Shown in pieces: positions 23,491 to 35,041 of a DNA stretch of 64,000 nucleotides. The DNA lies in the NCBI GenBank assembly GCA_002224055.1, contig AZLU01000051.1, forward strand, positions 164,047-228,046, given 5' to 3'. The DNA comes from Pezizomycotina sp. ARF18. Taxonomy: Eukaryota; Ascomycota. The position numbers were made by a program, and so were the translations under genes. Within the stretch, counting starts at the first letter, position 1, and each line of letters starts with the position of its first letter. The notes below the pieces were generated by a model that ran no database searches, was not told where the DNA came from, and saw only the letters and a program-made list of their open reading frames with translations.

Positions 23491-23771
23491 AATCCTTCCT
23501 CCCCTCCCAGCGATTCTTTGAGTCTCATAACCAAAGCTTTTCTCGCAACTCGAAAGGCGGCACTTCTCTCTACTCTACATTTTTACTCACTACTATAAGC
23601 TCTTTACATTTTCACTCTCCTCCGCTCAAGATTATGTGTTCTAACTAAATTGCATTTCATAAAATACTCTCTAACAAAACATCCTTCATAACCTTTCTAT
23701 CGTTCATACTTCTCTCTCTACTCTTAATTCCCTGCTCTTCTCTGCCTTTTTTTTTTTTTTTTTTCTTTTAT

Positions 23772-23871
23772 TTTTTTTCTCTACTTTACTCTACCTTCTT
23801 TTATTTTTTTTTCTTTTATTTTATTTTTCTCTACTTTACTCTACCTTCTTTATTTTTCTTTTAGAACCCTC
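23772..23871. repeat. Two-copy CT-rich tandem repeat, period 50
   Basis: The block containing CTCTACTTTACTCTACCTTC (ending near 23798) is repeated 50 bases later (ending near 23848), each copy followed by TTTATT/TTCTTTT. It lies in a long pyrimidine-rich tract (about 23560-23870). Confidence 0.6.
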
Positions 23872-24366
23872 CGTACTTTGCTTCCCTTCCGCAGCTTAAA
23901 CTCATTACCTTTCTTATTCTTTTCCGTATTCTCGATCGTATACTAATCGCTCCTGACTGGTCGAAGTATCAAGTACGTTTTACAACAATGAATAGTCGTT
24001 GATTGGTTGGGTTTCCCGGTAGCACATGTACGCGATGTATACTTTATACAGTCATGAAAAATATTCAGACCTGCCGTCTTGAAAATTGAAAATTGGAAAT
24101 TGATCGGCTTCAAGGCGAAACGCGGTAGAAGACCTGCCGCGCTCAACAACAACCTCCCCTTCTAGCGATACGTACATGTTATCAGCTCGGAGCTAGAGAA
24201 AACCATTTCAGTGCTTCTGTTGAAACGCCTCTAGACCCATCATCCTCATCAACGCGGCAGTACCTCCGGTGCTTTCCCACGAGCGTTGACTCGTGCGGCA
24301 CGATGGCACATTTCAGCGTGCGGCTCCGCTCCTCTGGACGCGACCTAGCAGTATACCTGCAAGCTA

Positions 24367-25406
24367 TCAGCTTGAGCGCGACCGTCGTCGTCTTGAATCG
24401 GCGTCCGTTATGGCAGCGGAGGCCGGCTTGGCATCGTCCGCCTCATCATCCGATGACATGCCCATGTAGTCGCTCACCACAGCGCGCATCGCGGCCAGCT
24501 CCGCCTCCTCCCCTGGTTCTTTTATAAACGCGACCGCAGCCACGGCGTCCCTGTACTGTAGCCGCGCGGCCCTTTCGCTCTCGGTCTCCTCCCACTCGGG
24601 AACCTCCGTGCCTCTGAAAGCACGCGCCGAGAAAAGGTAGTGGCCGCACCCGTAGCGCTGGCGGAGATCCGCCATCAGGAGCCGCAGGAATTGGTACAAA
24701 CTGAGGCCGCCGCCCTCCGACAACAGCGTGAACGTGTCGGCGTACGGCTTCGCTATCCCCCCGCGGCGTACAGCGATCGCACCCACGGCGTGGACTCGGC
24801 GGCGACGTCCTCGTATCCCATGTCGACCGCGACGCGAATGCTCGAAGCCGCGGGGGAGACTGCGTTCTCGCTCGCGGGCCGGGTGCCGCCGAGCCGCGGC
24901 ACTGCGCGTGGCCCTTGAAAGAGGGGTAAGTCCCGAGTAATCGGACGGTTCGGCCATGCACCCATGCCCGTGGGCTCGGAGGGCATCATCCACAGCCGCG
25001 CGGGGCCGTCAGGTTCGGCGACCTCGCAGGCGATGCTCGCCAAGAGAGGATGCAGCCATACCTCCCCCTGTAATCATCGTCCCGGGGGAAATCACGGAAC
25101 AAGCCGCGATCGATGGGCGTGGCGCTCACGCCGGCGCGTGGGCGTTGTCCAAAAAGCGTTCTGAAGAATTTGCACACCCGCGGCATGCGGCGTAGCGTGA
25201 AATAGTCGAGTTCCGAGAGGATCATGTGCCAGATCTCCGGTTGGTAAAAGGGGGGTTCTAGCCTGATTAAACGGGGGCAGAAGATGGGTTACTTTCTTCG
25301 TTATTTCAGTTTTATTTTTCTTTTGATTACCCGGGTACGTATCGGACGGAGCAAGGTGAGCGGTGGGATCCGGGACGGTGAGATGTGAGAGAGCGAGGAA
25401 CTGCAT
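24367..25406 (-). CDS. F-box domain protein (GC-rich gene)
   Basis: Second F-box gene of the window, much richer in GC than its flanks. The F-box reads LPT-EIWHMILSELDYFTLRRMPRVCKFFRTLF (about 25135-25245). One extra G at about 25238 separates LPT from EIW, and removing it gives the textbook F-box start. An upstream exon (MQFLALSHLTVPDP, start 25406) may join through an intron ending near 25265. Downstream pieces read MASIACEVAEPDG, ARLWMMPSEPTGMGAWP, ESTPWVRSLYAAGG, YADTFTLLSEGGGLSLYQFL, ADLRQRYGCGHYLFSARAF, VPEWEETESERAARLQY and EAELAAMRAVVSDYMG, then a basic-serine tail with stop 24367-24369. Several one-base shifts occur (about 25030, 24930 and 24780). The likely role is SCF ligase substrate adaptor, target unknown. 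Confidence 0.75.
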
Positions 25407-25650
25407 AAAAGGGAGAGCAAATAAGAGGACAGTATAAAATGGAGAGCGAAGAAGAGGACAGAGGGAAGAATGATTCTCCTCTAAAGAAATTCCGCAAACA
25501 ATTTTTTTTAGCTTTCGTTGAGGAAACAGCTTGAAAGTTTTTCTCTAGTACATCGCTTGTGAACGTTTATTCTCCTTGTGTCGTGCGCACGCCCGTTTTA
25601 ATAGGTCTTGGCATATACCTTTGACAGCGCATTGGCTTTGGGTTTGCCGC

Positions 25651-25661
25651 TTTATTTATTT

Positions 25662-25713
<52 letters not shown>

Positions 25714-25715
25714 TT

Positions 25716-25807
<92 letters not shown>

Positions 25808-25810
25808 TTT
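25651..25810. repeat. ATTT tetranucleotide microsatellite
   Basis: About 160 bases of almost perfect (ATTT)n with two small interruptions (TATT and ATTATT near 25660-25665 and 25712-25717). The long Ile/Tyr/Leu/Phe open frames across it are artefacts of the repeat. Confidence 0.95.
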
Positions 25811-26340
25811 TGCGTCGTGAGCGGTCATTTCCTCGCTCCAGTCACCTTCGACGAGATATTTCTTGAGTCCAGCAGCTGCCTTCGCGTTCTGCTTCGGCTT
25901 CGACGGGACCGCGCTGTCTTGACCCGTGTATATCGTGTTTCACCTGCATTCCGGAAGTGTCAGCGGTGAATCGATCTAGCTTGCGGCTTGCCTGCTTCAA
26001 GCATCGTGGACTTTGGGGAAATTTTCTTCGAGACTTCGACTCCTTCGCCCTTCAGAGATATTCGGCATGAGGAACCCTTGTGGGCGGGCCAAGTTGCGGC
26101 CACGGTCATAGCGTCAGTGTCAAGCCTGTCCTGCTTTCTTAACACGTTTTTCATAGCTGCTGCAGGGCAACCGACCCTGACGCTGATCGAACAAGAACTA
26201 GTTTTAGTGAAATAAACGTGAATTTGAGGAAATGAGAGACTGTAGGCTCTGCATTCATATGCAGCCACTTACACGGGACACACGTTGAAGCAGCATTACC
26301 CATCCTGGCCTTCCTCTTCCACCGCCGCTGCGCGCCATCG
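25805..26340 (-). CDS. Unrecognised protein gene ending inside the ATTT microsatellite
   Basis: Coding-like minus-strand sequence with no family I can name. Upstream part: RRWKRKARMGNAASTCVPCK, followed by a GTAAGT donor near 26262. After the likely intron: SCSISVRVGCPAAAMKNVLRKQ, DRLDTDAMTVAATWPAHKG, EGVEVSKKISPKSTMLEAGK, then a second intron or shift near 25950, and SAVPSKPKQNAKAAAGLKKY with LVEGDWSEEMTAHDAK. The stop TAA (25805-25807) is supplied by the first ATTT units. The basic patch followed by paired cysteines (CVPC, then two more Cys after the intron) hints at a small zinc-binding or DNA-binding segment, but spacing does not match a Zn2Cys6 cluster, so I leave function open. The 5' end is not defined. 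Confidence 0.4.
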
Positions 26341-27059
26341 TGGGCATTGCCGTTCTTCTCCAACGCTGGCATCTCCTCCCTGGTCTCTCGTCGCGTAGCG
26401 TTCCTGCTTCGTGTCTACGCCGATCGAGACCGTCTGCTCCACCGCGTTGTTAGCTTCTTCGCCTTCCGACTCCGAGGGTGATGGGGTTCATTTGCGTCCC
26501 CTCCTCAACTTTCAGCGCTCGTCCAATGCAGCCTCGTGGTGCGTACAGGTCGATGAGAGTGAAATCAAAGAAGCATCCGTCCCAGCGGGTCTATTTTGAC
26601 GTCAAGGCTTCGCTGTTCGTCGTAATGAAAGGAGGTTTTCTGTAGTTTCCGTTGCTGATCGTGAAGTGGAACATCAAGGAGGAGTGGCGGTGGTGCTTGC
26701 TCGCGCCAGCAAATAAAACAATGCCCCCTCATAAGAGCAGCGGAGATGGGAAGAAGGAGGAAAATAACGAAATGTGGTAGCGGGCATGAGAGAGAATGGT
26801 GGAAAAAAATGGCAGCCGAAACGGGCCATCACGGTGCTGACCGGAATTAAAAACCATATTCACTGTTTAGCAGCTAATCGTCCCTGCTTAATGATCTTTA
26901 GCCTTTAACCTCCCCTCCACCCGGGAGGGGTCCCTCTTCTTTCCCCCTTCCTCCTTCATCCCTCTCTTTTCCTTTTTGTCTCTTCACGAAGAGGAAAATC
27001 ATCAAGCCAAAGACCAACGATACGGAGTGGAGGACGGTCGTCTGTGACAAGCAATCCGA
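26341..27059. other. Intergenic
   Basis: A pyrimidine-rich tract lies around 26900-26990, just before the next coding segment. Possible 5' exons of either neighbouring gene may be here, but I cannot delimit them. Confidence 0.35.
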
Positions 27060-27717
27060 CGATACCAACGAGCAGCGAGAAGCGGATACAGCGAGTTCAC
27101 GACGTTCAAGATGGCCGTAAGGACTCTTCTGCTCATGACAAGACCTTCCCCTCTCCCTCGGCTTGGGCCCCGCAAGCGTCCTATCTCAGAGGAATGTGCC
27201 CACAAACTAACCCCCGGACGTCCCATAGGCTTTCTACACCGATCTCGAGCTCGGGCGCCTCGTCTTGTCGCTCTTCGACTACTACGATTATATGATTGCG
27301 GACCTGGCGTTCCAACAGGGCCGCACTTTCCGCACGCCAGCGAATCATGCGCTGAGGATACGTTACTGGGCAGCGTTGCGTGGTAAGTAAGCCTCGAGAC
27401 CTTCTCTACCGAGACAACAACTGGATCCTAAGTCGGTTCTGCCTACCTTGCGGATTTTGGCACCTTCTACAGACATCGAGCTAGGGTTTCGTTAAGGAGG
27501 GACGCAATAGAGCAGCAAGGACATACCTCGGCTCACGCCATCGATATCATCACCTCTGCTGCACATAGAGCGACGATGTCGTTTATAATGAGCGCGGCCT
27601 CACGATAACGCTCGTATTACTCGGATCATCAAAAAACTCGAGAAAAGTACCGACATTGTAGAGGAAATCGTGAATGACATGCCATATCTGAAGAAAGAGT
27701 GGGAAACCACTGTAGAT
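27060..27717 (+). CDS. Unrecognised multi-exon gene with amphipathic helices
   Basis: Plus-strand exons with clear splice sites but no family I recognise. One exon ends YQRAARSGYSEFTTFKMA before a donor at 27117; the intron runs 27117-27228 (GTAAGG...CATAG). The next exon (27229-27382) reads FYTDLELGRLVLSLFDYYDY, MIADLAFQQGRTFRTPANHA, LRIRYWAALR and ends at a GTAAGT donor. A later stretch gives AHAIDIITSAAHRATMSF, then RITRIIKKLEKSTDIVEEIV and NDMPYLKKEWETTVD, ending at a GTAAGT donor at 27718, so another exon should follow (perhaps within 27825-28080). The helical, heptad-like composition of the later part suggests a helical bundle or coiled coil. The start and 3' end are not fixed. No signal peptide was seen. 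Confidence 0.45.
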
Positions 27718-28080
27718 GTAAGTGAAACTCGTACACTCTAGGATTGAATGAAGGTACGCACGTATACGTACTGAAATTTCGTCCGTTCAAGATACTATTC
27801 GAACTAGGTGATTTTCAAACCGGACAAGCAATTGCTGTAGCAATAGGGAGGAGGACACGCCATGGTCAAGAGAAACAATGGGAAAGCAGGGATCGCGGTT
27901 TCCCTTGGTACGGGGACTTTGCACCAGGACTGGAATGATTCGGAAAAGATGAAGAGTAGCAACGAAAAAAAGGGCAGACTTCATTTTCGAAAGAGAACGG
28001 ATAAGATCAAGAATCAGCTCGAATTCATCGAAGGATACGGAACAATCGTCGAAGGAGGCGCCCGCTGGAGAGAATCATGA

Positions 28081-29078
28081 AGTACAGTGGTAATTCTTTC
28101 ATTCTTGATGATTAGTTTGTAGTAAGGTTAACCAATGTTTGTCCGCTAGGTATCTCATTTGCGGTTTGGGAAGCTGTTTGAAAGCCTCTTGAGTTTTTTT
28201 TTTTTTTTTTTTTCCGTTGTCCTTGCCTCTTCCGTTTGTCCTTTCCATTTCTTATTCGTAAGTGAAAACGTAGGCCTTTCTACGCATGCAGGCGTTATAT
28301 CGGTGATATGTAACTAGGTAGTCTCCCACGCGGAGACATTGACTTTTGTCATGTATATTAGGGCTCCAAATTAGTTCTAAGACCTTTTGATAGTACCAAG
28401 TAAGGCGTTTTCACCTTTGACCTCATACTCCTGTCAAATGTTAGCTCCGGAGCGCAAGTATATATTCACCAAGGTTTTCCTAGAATTTCTTTGGCCGAAA
28501 TAGGATCGGCTACAGAAGAAAGGCTTCTAAGAGAATGTTTAGATGCAATCTCGCGGCTGAGCCTGAGGAGGAAATGTGAATTCACCATGATTTTAGTTAT
28601 TCTTGCTTATAATCTAGCGAAAGCAATATCAAATAGATTAAATTAATTAATCGAGAAAGAGAGAAGGGAAAGAATAGAAGAGATGAATTATTAATTACTT
28701 AAGTAATTAATAAGAGAGGACGGAATCAATCAAATTTATCCGATAGAATTTAATAGTGTGCAGTTGTATCTTTGAGCGGCTCGCCATATAAAAACAGCTG
28801 CGGCGACCTGGTAAATTGATGAAAATTCAAAGCCGCAGCCGCGCTCAGCGACAAAAAACAGTCTCATGACTAGAAAAAAAAAAATAATAATAATATTTTT
28901 TTCTCTTTTTTTTTTTTTTTGGGGGGGGGGGTGTTGAGGTTCCGGAGGTTTGCGGAGGTTTATCCAATTTTATCACTGAACGAGTTTGCTCTTTCAAATT
29001 TAGCAACGGCGAGAAAAGTAACTTATCCATCACACCTCATCACTTTGTATATTTTTCATGATGAGGATTTAACACAGT
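28081..29078. other. Intergenic, AT-rich with homopolymer tracts
   Basis: Contains a T run near 28196-28213, a perfect 26-base palindrome at 28688-28713, an A run near 28874-28884, and a T run directly followed by an 11-base G run at 28921-28931. No gene was seen. Confidence 0.6.
28688..28713. repeat. Perfect 26-bp AT palindrome
   Basis: The half-site TTATTAATTACTT is followed immediately by its reverse complement AAGTAATTAATAA with no spacer. It sits in an AT-rich gap and could extrude a cruciform or be a chance AT palindrome. Confidence 0.8.
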
Positions 29079-29981
29079 ATGCGACCAAAAAATCACGTAA
29101 GAAACGAACAGGTACAACGTCTTCGGCCAAAAATCCATAAACTTCTTAGTACGTAGCTTCCTAAGAACATCAAAGATAAAGCTAACAACAATAACATATC
29201 GCTAGAAGACAATGGTTACGACGTACTACTGCAGAACGTTCTCATCAAGTCTTCGAAATACAACATTACTGGTTACCCACCGCTCGAGGGTAAAACGGTA
29301 TGGGATCTCAACGGAACTCAGAGAGCGGAGTTGGAAAGACGACTGGATGCAGGGCAGATGCTGGTTGAACCTGCAGTCAGTACATCTGAGATGATCCAAG
29401 GTTCCGAAACCTCTGTTGCAGAGGACGATGGTGAGGAAAGCGGCCGCAGACATGAAGTTCACGAAGTCCCGAAAAGTACGGCCAGGAGCGAAACGAAAAT
29501 AAGGTAGATACTTCGCGCTAGTCCATTGACGTTCTAGCTTACATATGTTCCAGGATAGGAAGCGTCCTCGTCAGGGCAGCGCTCCTCATCATAATTTGAG
29601 CTTCGATTCAATAAAGACAGTTCAAACAAACGCTCCATCCGAAACAACACTTGAAAACCTCCTAGCGGACCTTGAATCCCTCAAGGAGACCATTAGTCAC
29701 CAACAGAGCAGTCACGAAATTGTTAGCAAGAGCTTATTGGAGAAATGTTACTTGATGAACAAAGAACTGCTATTATTACAACAAAGCAATCGGAGCAAAT
29801 AACTAGCAATCAAGGTGTTGAAGGAAGAAATATCGACTTGGAAAAGCAACTGGGACAGTTGGAAAATGAGAACAAAGAGCTCAAGAACCAGATCAAGGAG
29901 CTTGAAAATAAGAACAAAGAGCTTCAGATGGCCGAGGAGACGTGGCGCAAACTGTTAATTCAGCAGACTGCACCCAAATAA
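29079..29981 (+). CDS. Hypothetical protein with C-terminal coiled coil
   Basis: No family recognised. From an ATG at 29079 the frame reads MRPKNHVRNEQVQRLRPK and is broken by an in-frame TAG at 29154, then continues NGYDVLLQNVLIKSSKYNIT, GYPPLEGKTVWDLNGTQRAE, LERRLDAGQMLVEPAVSTSE and an acidic stretch. An intron (29504-29553, GTAGAT...TCCAG) leads to DRKRPRQGSAPHHNLSFDSI, a basic nuclear-localisation-like start, then LENLLADLESLKETISHQQS. After a one-base shift near 29790, a strong heptad region follows (LEKQLGQLENENKELKNQIK, ELENKNKELQ), ending TWRKLLIQQTAPK with stop at 29981. The coiled coil suggests dimerisation. The real start may be downstream of 29154. Confidence 0.5.
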
Positions 29982-30078
29982 CGCCTCACCCGTGGATCAT
30001 TGTCCTATTTCTGTTCATTAGGCGAATTACTTTGGTAGCTGGGTACACCAAGACCCTAATGTACAGCCGGTCGATTTG

Positions 30079-30759
30079 TGCACAAGCGTCGTGTCTTCCA
30101 TGGTAGACACGACTCTTACCTAGTTTTAATGGTAGACACGATAACCGAGTATTTATACACGCGATTTGTGCAAATAAAACACACGAATTTTACCTACTTC
30201 AATACAAGCATCTTATCTTAACTTAGCTAAATTAAATCGTATCTTAATTAAGCTAATAATTATATCGCATTTAAGCTATAAATCGTGTCGCATTTAATAT
30301 ACGTATTGTGTATATAAAAATATAAGTATTATAAAAACATTTATTATTATAGTTTTTATAGTAATTTTTTTATTTTATTATTAATTACTTTTAATTATTA
30401 TTAATTATTATTATTATTCTTTAAATTTTAAAATAAACAAATTATACGAGGCTTTAATAATTATTTAACAAATATATATACGTGCGAGTAACAAATTTAA
30501 AAAATATATATAGTATTATAGTGTATTAATTCTTTTTTAAATTTAAATTTTTAAAAAATAAAATACGATGCTTGTATTAAATAAAAAAAATACGACGCTT
30601 ATATTCAAATAAACACGACGCTTATCTTAATAAAAAAAATTACTATTTGCTTTAAAAAAAGAGATACGATGCTCGTGTTAAAAAAAAAAGACATGGTGCT
30701 TACATATTTAAATACGTGAAGCCTGTTTTTTTTATTATGGTAGACACGATGCTTGTGCA
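30079..30759. mobile_element. AT-rich MITE-like element with terminal inverted repeats
   Basis: The left end 30079-30101 (TGCACAAGCGTCGTGTCTTC plus CAT) matches the reverse complement of 30737-30759 at 21 of 23 positions. The 681-bp interior is extremely AT-rich and has no open frame longer than a few dozen codons. Subterminal copies of GGTAGACACGA occur at 30102, 30131 and 30739, and degenerate ACGAYGCTTRT units recur at about 30565-30690. This layout (short TIRs, subterminal repeats, no transposase) fits a non-autonomous DNA transposon. The AT bias with many TA dinucleotides is what RIP mutation would leave. I see no clear target-site duplication, so the exact ends are uncertain. Confidence 0.6.
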
Positions 30760-33700
30760 TAAAAGCGACACGCTCTGGAGAGTTTGTGCTCTAGGGAAGA
30801 GGCAGATCATAGGCTGTAAGCAGCAGAGGGGAATTCCGGAAGAGGCCACTCACAAGAGATATATGGAAAAAGAGTTATTTAAATGGTGTTTGTTGCGTGG
30901 CAAGTTTTCGTATATAATAATAATAATAGAGAAAAAGAGGAGCCTTGTTCTATTATGAGTTAAAGAATAGCTTTTGAGAGAAGACGTTGGTTGAGAGGAA
31001 TAGTCATAAGGAAAACGAAATAGGTTATGAGAGAAAATGAGGTATGAGGGAAAAGAACGGGGTTGTGATCTGGGACTTGCGAGGAGAAGTCGACTCTAAG
31101 ATTGCAATAACGAGGGGGGAATATAGTGAACTTATATTCTTTGAGCCGAGGGGTCTTCGCCTTTGAGCCTTTGAGAAACTTACAGTGAGATTCTGAGCTG
31201 GAACGAGCTGAGCTTTGAGTGAGCTGAACTTTGGAGGAGCTGAGCCTTGTGTATTGTGTGACATTTGCTTTTTTTTTTTTTTTTTTTCGTACATTTGCTT
31301 TTTTCTTCAAACTGGTTTGCACGCTCTTTCAATTCCTGCTCAATCTCGTGACTCGCGCTGTGTAAGTACCTCTCAGGTATCTCAAGTTCAGGTCATGTCG
31401 CTTGTTCTTGTCTTAAATTGCGGTTTGTATCTTTGTTAAAAAAAATAAATATCATTATTATTTATCACAAATCTAACTAACCAAACTAGGGAAAAGAAAT
31501 AAGAAATTGGGTTAGTTTTGCGCGGGACATGAAATTATATATATATATATAATTAGACGTTTCGACGATTATATATAACAACAGGTCCATTGAAGGGGAC
31601 AATGGAATGATTGAAATCCCAATATTGCAAAAAAAAAAAAAAAAAAAAGCTCTACTGACGAAATCGGAACTAAAATTCCCGAGATTGAACGATGGAAATT
31701 TTGTAATTATAAAGCCATAAATAAGAGTTTGGCGGTTTGTAATTTTTGTCACTTGGACAGGAATATTTCACTTGCGCTTGGAAAATGTCCTAAGACAGGA
31801 TACGTTGCGGTTTTGGAGCGTGTTTTAATGCAGCCTACGATTGCGAATTTGGAGAGAACAGGTTGGGCACGTTCACATCCTGCGAATTGAAAATTTTTGG
31901 TCTGGGGCATCCTCTGGGGAATCGACGATCCAGGCTCGCAAGCTAAGTCGGCCACGCAAGCTCCCTTTTTTTCAAAGGGGATCCAATGGGCCATATATAC
32001 GCAACGCTACAAAGTTCATGAAGGACATGGCGTTCTCTATGGAATATATAGATCTGGGATTTAGATCCCAGTATGACAAATCGGATCTTAGTGCGCAATA
32101 TGTATACCTGGACGAAAGGCGAGGGAATATACCGCGCGTACGCAATCGCCATGCAAAGATACAAAAAAACAGGTTCTGCAAATATCGCACGATTTCTAAG
32201 GAAGCTTGATATTCGTGCGCTAATTTTGGCTAGGTATATCGGAATCATGATAATGAGAATCCACAGCTGCTGTTAGGCAATCAAACATTCCATCACTTAA
32301 CTACTAAATATAAAAGTTAAAAAGGATCTTACGTTGTTTTTTTCGGATCCGAATTCATCCACACTCCATCCGAACCGACTCAATGGCAATCGAGGATCGA
32401 GGTCTCTATGCGTTCTTGCGTACGCTTGCGAGTACATAACATTTGATGATCCGTAGTAAGTCTACAGTGCATTGCTTTGTAGAACATTCAATCGAGCAGT
32501 AAAGTACGTATAACAATGCCTTGGTCATGAAAATCAGAAAAGTTGAAGTTCATACTAGACATATTGTATCTCTACGGGCTTTTATCAGGAAGTATACTGC
32601 AAAAGTTGTCTGATACCGCGAATTGAATACTACCAAATAGTAATCTAAATCGATTGGTAATAGCAAAGGCTTTCTTCAAATCGCTCGAAGAAAACTATTG
32701 AGTTACTTGATCAGCATCGTGGTATTACATTGGATCGCGGTTACAGTTAACGTGGCACAATTCCTCACTTGAGATACGGAACGGCACTCAAAGCGTACAT
32801 TGATAATAGTATGTGCACGAGAATCTATAGTAGTTGGTTCACACCGAAATACTTTTTGCATCAGACACGCAAGATTGTTAATGTTCAATGAACGCCGGTT
32901 CTCTGCCCAATTATAAATTCTATTCACATTATACTAGGTAACTCAGTCTAGAATTATTCGTCAGGAAATAGCCATATCGACTCTTACGTTATCATCGATA
33001 ACATAAACAACGCTTATAATGAATAACTGCAAAGTAAAGCATCTTAATGCGGGAGATGTTGCGATAAGCTCCATACTTAGCGATGCCAGAATGCGCTGCC
33101 CTATAAGAGCAGCCTATAAGAAATCTTGCCTTACATTCAGCGGCGTTAATTGTTAACTTTCTTTAGGAGAACAGGTAAGTGTTACACAAAACGCTAGCTC
33201 TCCAAATGCTGAGATCGCGATATAAATTTACCCGTAAAAGAGTTTAGCTCGCAGGGCCCTAAGGGGGGGGGGGGTTCTTTGACATTTAACGGCAGTTGTT
33301 CGATACTTTCTTGGTTGTTTTGCAGCATTTTATAAAGAGGAAAGCTTGTCTCGTGCCCGACTCTTTGGTCTCCAGAATTTTCGGGAGAAAACCTAAGCAT
33401 TAGCATTTTGCCCACTAAACACAGCATCAATACTTGAGCAGGGTTAATAAATTAACCGGGCGGTATATCAAGCTCAAGGCGATCGTCGATTTTCTCTCTA
33501 TTTCCTGTATAGATGAATCCGTACCGATACCTTCGTGGAACGAAGAACAGATTATAGATTATTGCAAGGCGCGCTATCTAACCCGCTGGTTTTTGCATCG
33601 TCATGATAGTAGCGGATTAAAACAAAAAAAAAAATAAAAATAAAAAAAATAAAAAATAAATAGGGAGTTCTGGGCAATGAAACAGAGCATTAAAAACATC

Positions 33701-35041
33701 CACTGCACATGAAACCGTGAGCACTTGAAGCGAGGACACCCTCGCGGTACTCGAAGCGAGTGTTAAGCTAGAAACATTAATTAATTTACAGAACTACAAA
33801 AAAAAAAGAGACAGCGAAATCAAATGATTGAATTGAAATCCGGTACGCAATTTTGAAGGATATTATGTCTCTGTCCTATTTTCATTCATTAGGTTTTGAC
33901 TGAGTACAAGAATTGTCTTTCAATTTGCGCCGTTGTGTGTCTTTTCTCTACATGATGCGGTTAATCCGTTTCCGCGAACCGGCAGCGCGGTCAATATCCG
34001 TCCTTCATTTTTTTTTTCACAATATTCCGATATCGATTCTTCAAGACAACCATAATGATGTCAAAATCCTATGAGCGATTCGAAATCACCATTTATTCAT
34101 TGATATAACCCTCTTTTGCTTTATAGTTCACTTGACGATAATTTCAAAAAAAAAATTTTTATATTATATTTTCAGTCTCATTGTGAACGGAGAATTGCGA
34201 TCGGATCGGCGTCTTCTGTACACCGATTTGGCAGTGGAGACATGCATTGTATCAGGGTCCATTTTCCCTTACGACAACAACCGCACATCTCGCACACAAA
34301 TGACAACCGAAAAGGCCCTCGGTTTAGAGACACTGGGGTCAAACTCCTTACGGTATCAAATATATTGGAAACCACCACAACAACTGAATATCACATTAAG
34401 CAGAATGTATTTATCCACTATCTATGGTGGATAGACAATTTATTCACATTGATAAATGATAAGGTATTAATCTATTTGGGATTGAAGTAAAAAAGTTGAA
34501 ATTTTTTTTTTATACAAGGCAGCGGATAACTGCGCCGAGTTTATTGAAGTTTTTGTTATTTGTGACGTTAGAGAATCAGTTGGAGCTAACGAGCTCCTTG
34601 ATACTCCTCTAAAAGGTCTGTAATAGAGTAAACTACTAAGTGACTAAGAAATAATGAAAAGTGTATAGTACAGTTTACAAAAGGAGAAAAGATAAAAATT
34701 ATTCCTTAGAAAAACAGTGTCTACTATAGCATAGTGTGTAAACCCTTCCTTTCGTCCAGAACGCCATCAAGGGCCTTCTTTCGGTCCTTTGACTAAGAAA
34801 AGAAAAATAAATAAATAAATAAATAAAGATTTTGAGAAAAGAGAAAAGATGTAACCGTGAAGTGGGACAAGTTAGAGCAAGCGTATGATATTGCCCGTCT
34901 TAACATGTAAAGAAGCGAAGTAAACGAAGCCAAATGGGTATATTGAACAGAACGAGAAAAGAATTTTTGAGAAGGAAATAAAAGGAAAAACGTCCATCCA
35001 TATCAAGAAAAAAAATAGTGAATTAAGCAAGTGAATGCCAT
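30760..35041. other. Long gene-poor AT-rich region
   Basis: About 4.3 kb with no supportable gene. It holds T and A homopolymers (about 31269-31286 and 31630-31648), a TA dinucleotide run near 31538-31550, and a G run near 33266-33275. The open frames at 31841-32209, 34116-34490 and 34132-34434 look partly protein-like but have no motif, and competing frames on the other strand are equally long. Transposon remnants are possible but not demonstrable by eye. Confidence 0.45.

Noticed and set aside
25576-25866. Open frames of about 70-100 residues rich in Tyr, Leu, Phe and Ile
   Set aside because: They are translations of the ATTT microsatellite and have no independent coding evidence.
31841-32209. 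122-codon plus-strand frame
   Set aside because: A minus-strand frame over the same bases is similar in length, no motif was found, and composition is random-like.
33264-33276. Short G run as a G-quadruplex element
   Set aside because: It is a single run without the repeated G tracts needed for a convincing quadruplex.
34116-34490. Overlapping plus-strand frames of 100-124 codons
   Set aside because: Two frames and the opposite strand are equally open and no domain is visible. Kept as intergenic.
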